Shown here: positions 57,241 through 58,797 of the stretch, in pieces
Position numbering within the stretch: position 1 is the stretch's first letter
Layout of the letters: every line of letters begins with the position of its first letter
Source of the DNA: a virus
IMG/VR virus record: IMGVR_UViG_3300018420_000021
Location: 1-58,797 of that record
Direction: 5' to 3' (one strand)
DNA: 58,797 nucleotides
Made by a program: the position numbers and the translations under genes
Notes under the pieces: generated by a model
What the model saw: the letters and a program-made list of their open reading frames with translations, nothing else
Databases searched by the model: none
What the model was told of the DNA's origin: nothing

Positions 57241-58422
57241 ATGATGAAAACATTCAAACACTTAGAAGATTACATACTAACTATTGCAGGCTACACAGAA
57301 AACGAAAAAGGTCGTTGGGTAGTAGGCAACTGGGCATATACTAATCAAGCTATTGTAAAGCTAGCACGATATGATGTTAGTGTATTGGATAATTTCGCAC
57401 ATCAAATCGTACAAGGTATAGGCTTTACGCCCAAGCAGGTTGATCTAGCCGCTAAGATTGTTACCAAATATCGTCGCCAACTAGCCAAGCATGCTATTAG
57501 TGTTGAACCTGTAGAACAAGGTTCTGTTACTTGTAAACTTCCGTTACGAGATATTGATTACCGACGCAGATTAAAAGTTGAGAACGAAGAACTTAAAGTA
57601 TTCTTTCCTTTTGATCAAAAGATAATTGAACATTTGAGAAGTTTTGCAAGAGACACCAGTCATGGAACAGTAGCTTGGAACCAAACAGACCGTTATTGGA
57701 AAATAGCACTCACTGACTATAACATTATGTGGGCATATAATTCTTTAGTGGCGGACTACAAGTTTGAAACCGATTCAGAGTTTGACGCTCTAATTGAGCT
57801 ATGTAATAGTTCTGAATACAATGTTCCGCATCTAACACTACGAGATAATGAGATGGTGTTTGTTAATGCACCCTCAAGTCTAACCAACTACATTGCAGAG
57901 AATGTTGGTACTGTAGACATGACCAACATCACACGACTGATAGACCTCAGTGGTGTCTGCAAGTACAATGTTGACGAAAGTTTGCTTACGGCTTGTGTTC
58001 CTGACACTGTGTCGCACGAGTTTATGCTCAATAGTTGGACTGAAGTATCCGAGTCTGATAGGCTAGTAGACATTGTGCGATACATTGAACATGTGGATCG
58101 TTTTCCTATTGCTATCTATCAAAATGCTGGCGAAAGATTGGTAGACTGGTTTAAAGATTTTACTGGGCTTGAAGTTTACAGTGAGCCTCAGCCAGACAAA
58201 CGCCGTTACATATTGGAAGTTGGAACTAAACTAAACAAAAAAACACTGGACACTTATCCCGTACTAATTACTAGTAACGGATTGATTCGTGGAGGCAGTA
58301 TACGCCAAGGTATGTTCCAACGAGCAGAAAAAACAATCTTTGTTAGCAACGGTAATGCAAGACCCAATCTTTCACGACTTGGAGTCGTACTTAAACAAGC
58401 ACTAGAGGAGCAAACTATATGA
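57241..58422 (+). CDS. phage protein of unknown function upstream of uvsW
   Basis: 393 residues, starting MMKTF or MKTF. RGGSIRQGMFQRAEKTIFVSN at the end and helical segments before it. I recall similar proteins next to uvsW in marine T4-like phages, probably in replication or recombination. No nucleotide-binding motif is seen. It overlaps the next gene by four bases. Confidence 0.65.
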   Translation: MMKTFKHLEDYILTIAGYTENEKGRWVVGNWAYTNQAIVKLARYDVSVLDNFAHQIVQGIGFTPKQVDLAAKIVTKYRRQLAKHAISVEPVEQGSVTCKLPLRDIDYRRRLKVENEELKVFFPFDQKIIEHLRSFARDTSHGTVAWNQTDRYWKIALTDYNIMWAYNSLVADYKFETDSEFDALIELCNSSEYNVPHLTLRDNEMVFVNAPSSLTNYIAENVGTVDMTNITRLIDLSGVCKYNVDESLLTACVPDTVSHEFMLNSWTEVSESDRLVDIVRYIEHVDRFPIAIYQNAGERLVDWFKDFTGLEVYSEPQPDKRRYILEVGTKLNKKTLDTYPVLITSNGLIRGGSIRQGMFQRAEKTIFVSNGNARPNLSRLGVVLKQALEEQTI

Positions 58423-58601
58423 AATGTTATGTATGTAATAATGAACTTATATGGGGTGGAGATCACGACATAGAAATAGATGAACATGATTTATCATGGA
58501 ACGAAGGTGGACATACTATCCTAACCAACCTATCATGTAACCACTGCGATGCATACGTGGAAGTATATCACGGCAATGTCATAAAAGATGGATCCGAATG
58601 A
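58419..58601 (+). CDS. small zinc-finger-like protein, 60 aa
   Basis: MKCYVCNNELIWGGDHD...LSCNHCDAYVEVYHG: two CxxC pairs (C3/C6 and C40/C43) make a zinc ribbon. GAGGAG upstream; overlaps both neighbours by four bases. Probably a nucleic-acid-associated accessory of the uvsW operon. Confidence 0.7.
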   Translation: MKCYVCNNELIWGGDHDIEIDEHDLSWNEGGHTILTNLSCNHCDAYVEVYHGNVIKDGSE

Positions 58602-58797
58602 GTAGATGCATACTACATATTAAAGACGAAGTGAATGTTAAGATTGAAGGTTTAGATCTTAACATGCGTCGTCGACTCATGAACTTGTTTAAGTATGAGA
58701 TACCTGGCGCACGTTATATGCCAGCAGTACGACTAGGACGGTGGGATGGTACGGTTAGCTTCTTCCAATTGGGAGGCTCAACTTATATCAATCTACT
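58598..58797 (+). CDS. uvsW: UvsW helicase, N-terminal part (cut by the window end)
   Basis: 66 residues visible. MSRCILHIKDEVNVKIEG...YEIPGARYMPAVRLGRWDGTVSFFQLGGSTY matches the N-terminal DNA-binding domain of T4 UvsW (FRYGNWDGRIRLL in T4). UvsW is an SF2 helicase that unwinds R-loops and branched DNA. The motor domains lie outside. Confidence 0.8.
   Translation, partial: MSRCILHIKDEVNVKIEGLDLNMRRRLMNLFKYEIPGARYMPAVRLGRWDGTVSFFQLGGSTYINL

Overview
The window is a piece of a large T4-like (myovirus-type) phage genome. It carries a gp17-type terminase large subunit, a gp32 single-strand binding protein, UvsX, UvsY and the start of UvsW, TATAAATA-type late promoters, twelve tRNA genes, a tmRNA, and tightly packed genes with four-base overlaps. 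The genome is AT-rich. The tmRNA has the two-piece, circularly permuted form typical of Alphaproteobacteria (tag ANDNFASEDFALAA). An alphaproteobacterial, Gram-negative and probably marine host is therefore the best guess. The host is an inference, not a direct reading.

Layout. 1-8.6 kb: virion-type genes, a PiT-like phosphate permease behind a Pho-box-like site, an HNH nuclease divergent from terminase, a 2OG oxygenase and gp32. 8.6-12.2 kb: uvsX, uvsY, a methyltransferase and a nucleotidyltransferase-cupin fusion. 12.2-18.6 kb: a structured non-coding segment, five tRNAs, a deaminase, a nuclease-like protein, an outer-membrane porin and the permuted tmRNA with an ORF in its intervening segment. 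18.6-23 kb: small genes, a PMM-type phosphomannomutase, a candidate small RNA and tRNA-Asn. 23.1-29.3 kb: a curli-type module (CsgF, CsgG, two curlin-like fibre proteins, a FecR-domain protein) followed by a CHASE2-adenylate/guanylate cyclase. 29.3-30.7 kb: small membrane proteins on the minus strand, two of them holin-like. 31-42.5 kb: six tRNAs and surface or sugar-type enzymes (Gfo/Idh/MocA, MDR dehydrogenase, 2OG oxygenase, glycosyltransferase-like proteins, SGNH-like proteins). 42.5-53 kb: a metabolic and membrane block with two TctA-TctC transporter pairs, a queuosine-precursor-type transporter, dCMP deaminase, three consecutive fatty-acid desaturases and a PP-loop protein. 53-58.8 kb: small early-type genes behind strong sigma70-like promoters, an SprT-like protein, an AAA ATPase and uvsW.

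Two promoter classes are visible. One is TTGACA-N16/17-TATAxT, in front of gp32, the tmRNA, tRNAs and small early-type genes. The other is a late box, (T/G)ATAA(A/G)TA and variants, in front of other genes. At several genes the late box ends exactly five bases before the ATG, which predicts leaderless late mRNAs. The accessory genes remodel the host envelope (porin, curli secretion, transporters, desaturases, glycan enzymes) and signalling (cyclase). The permuted tmRNA and the curli-cyclase module are the most striking parts. All functional calls are from reading motifs; no database search was run.
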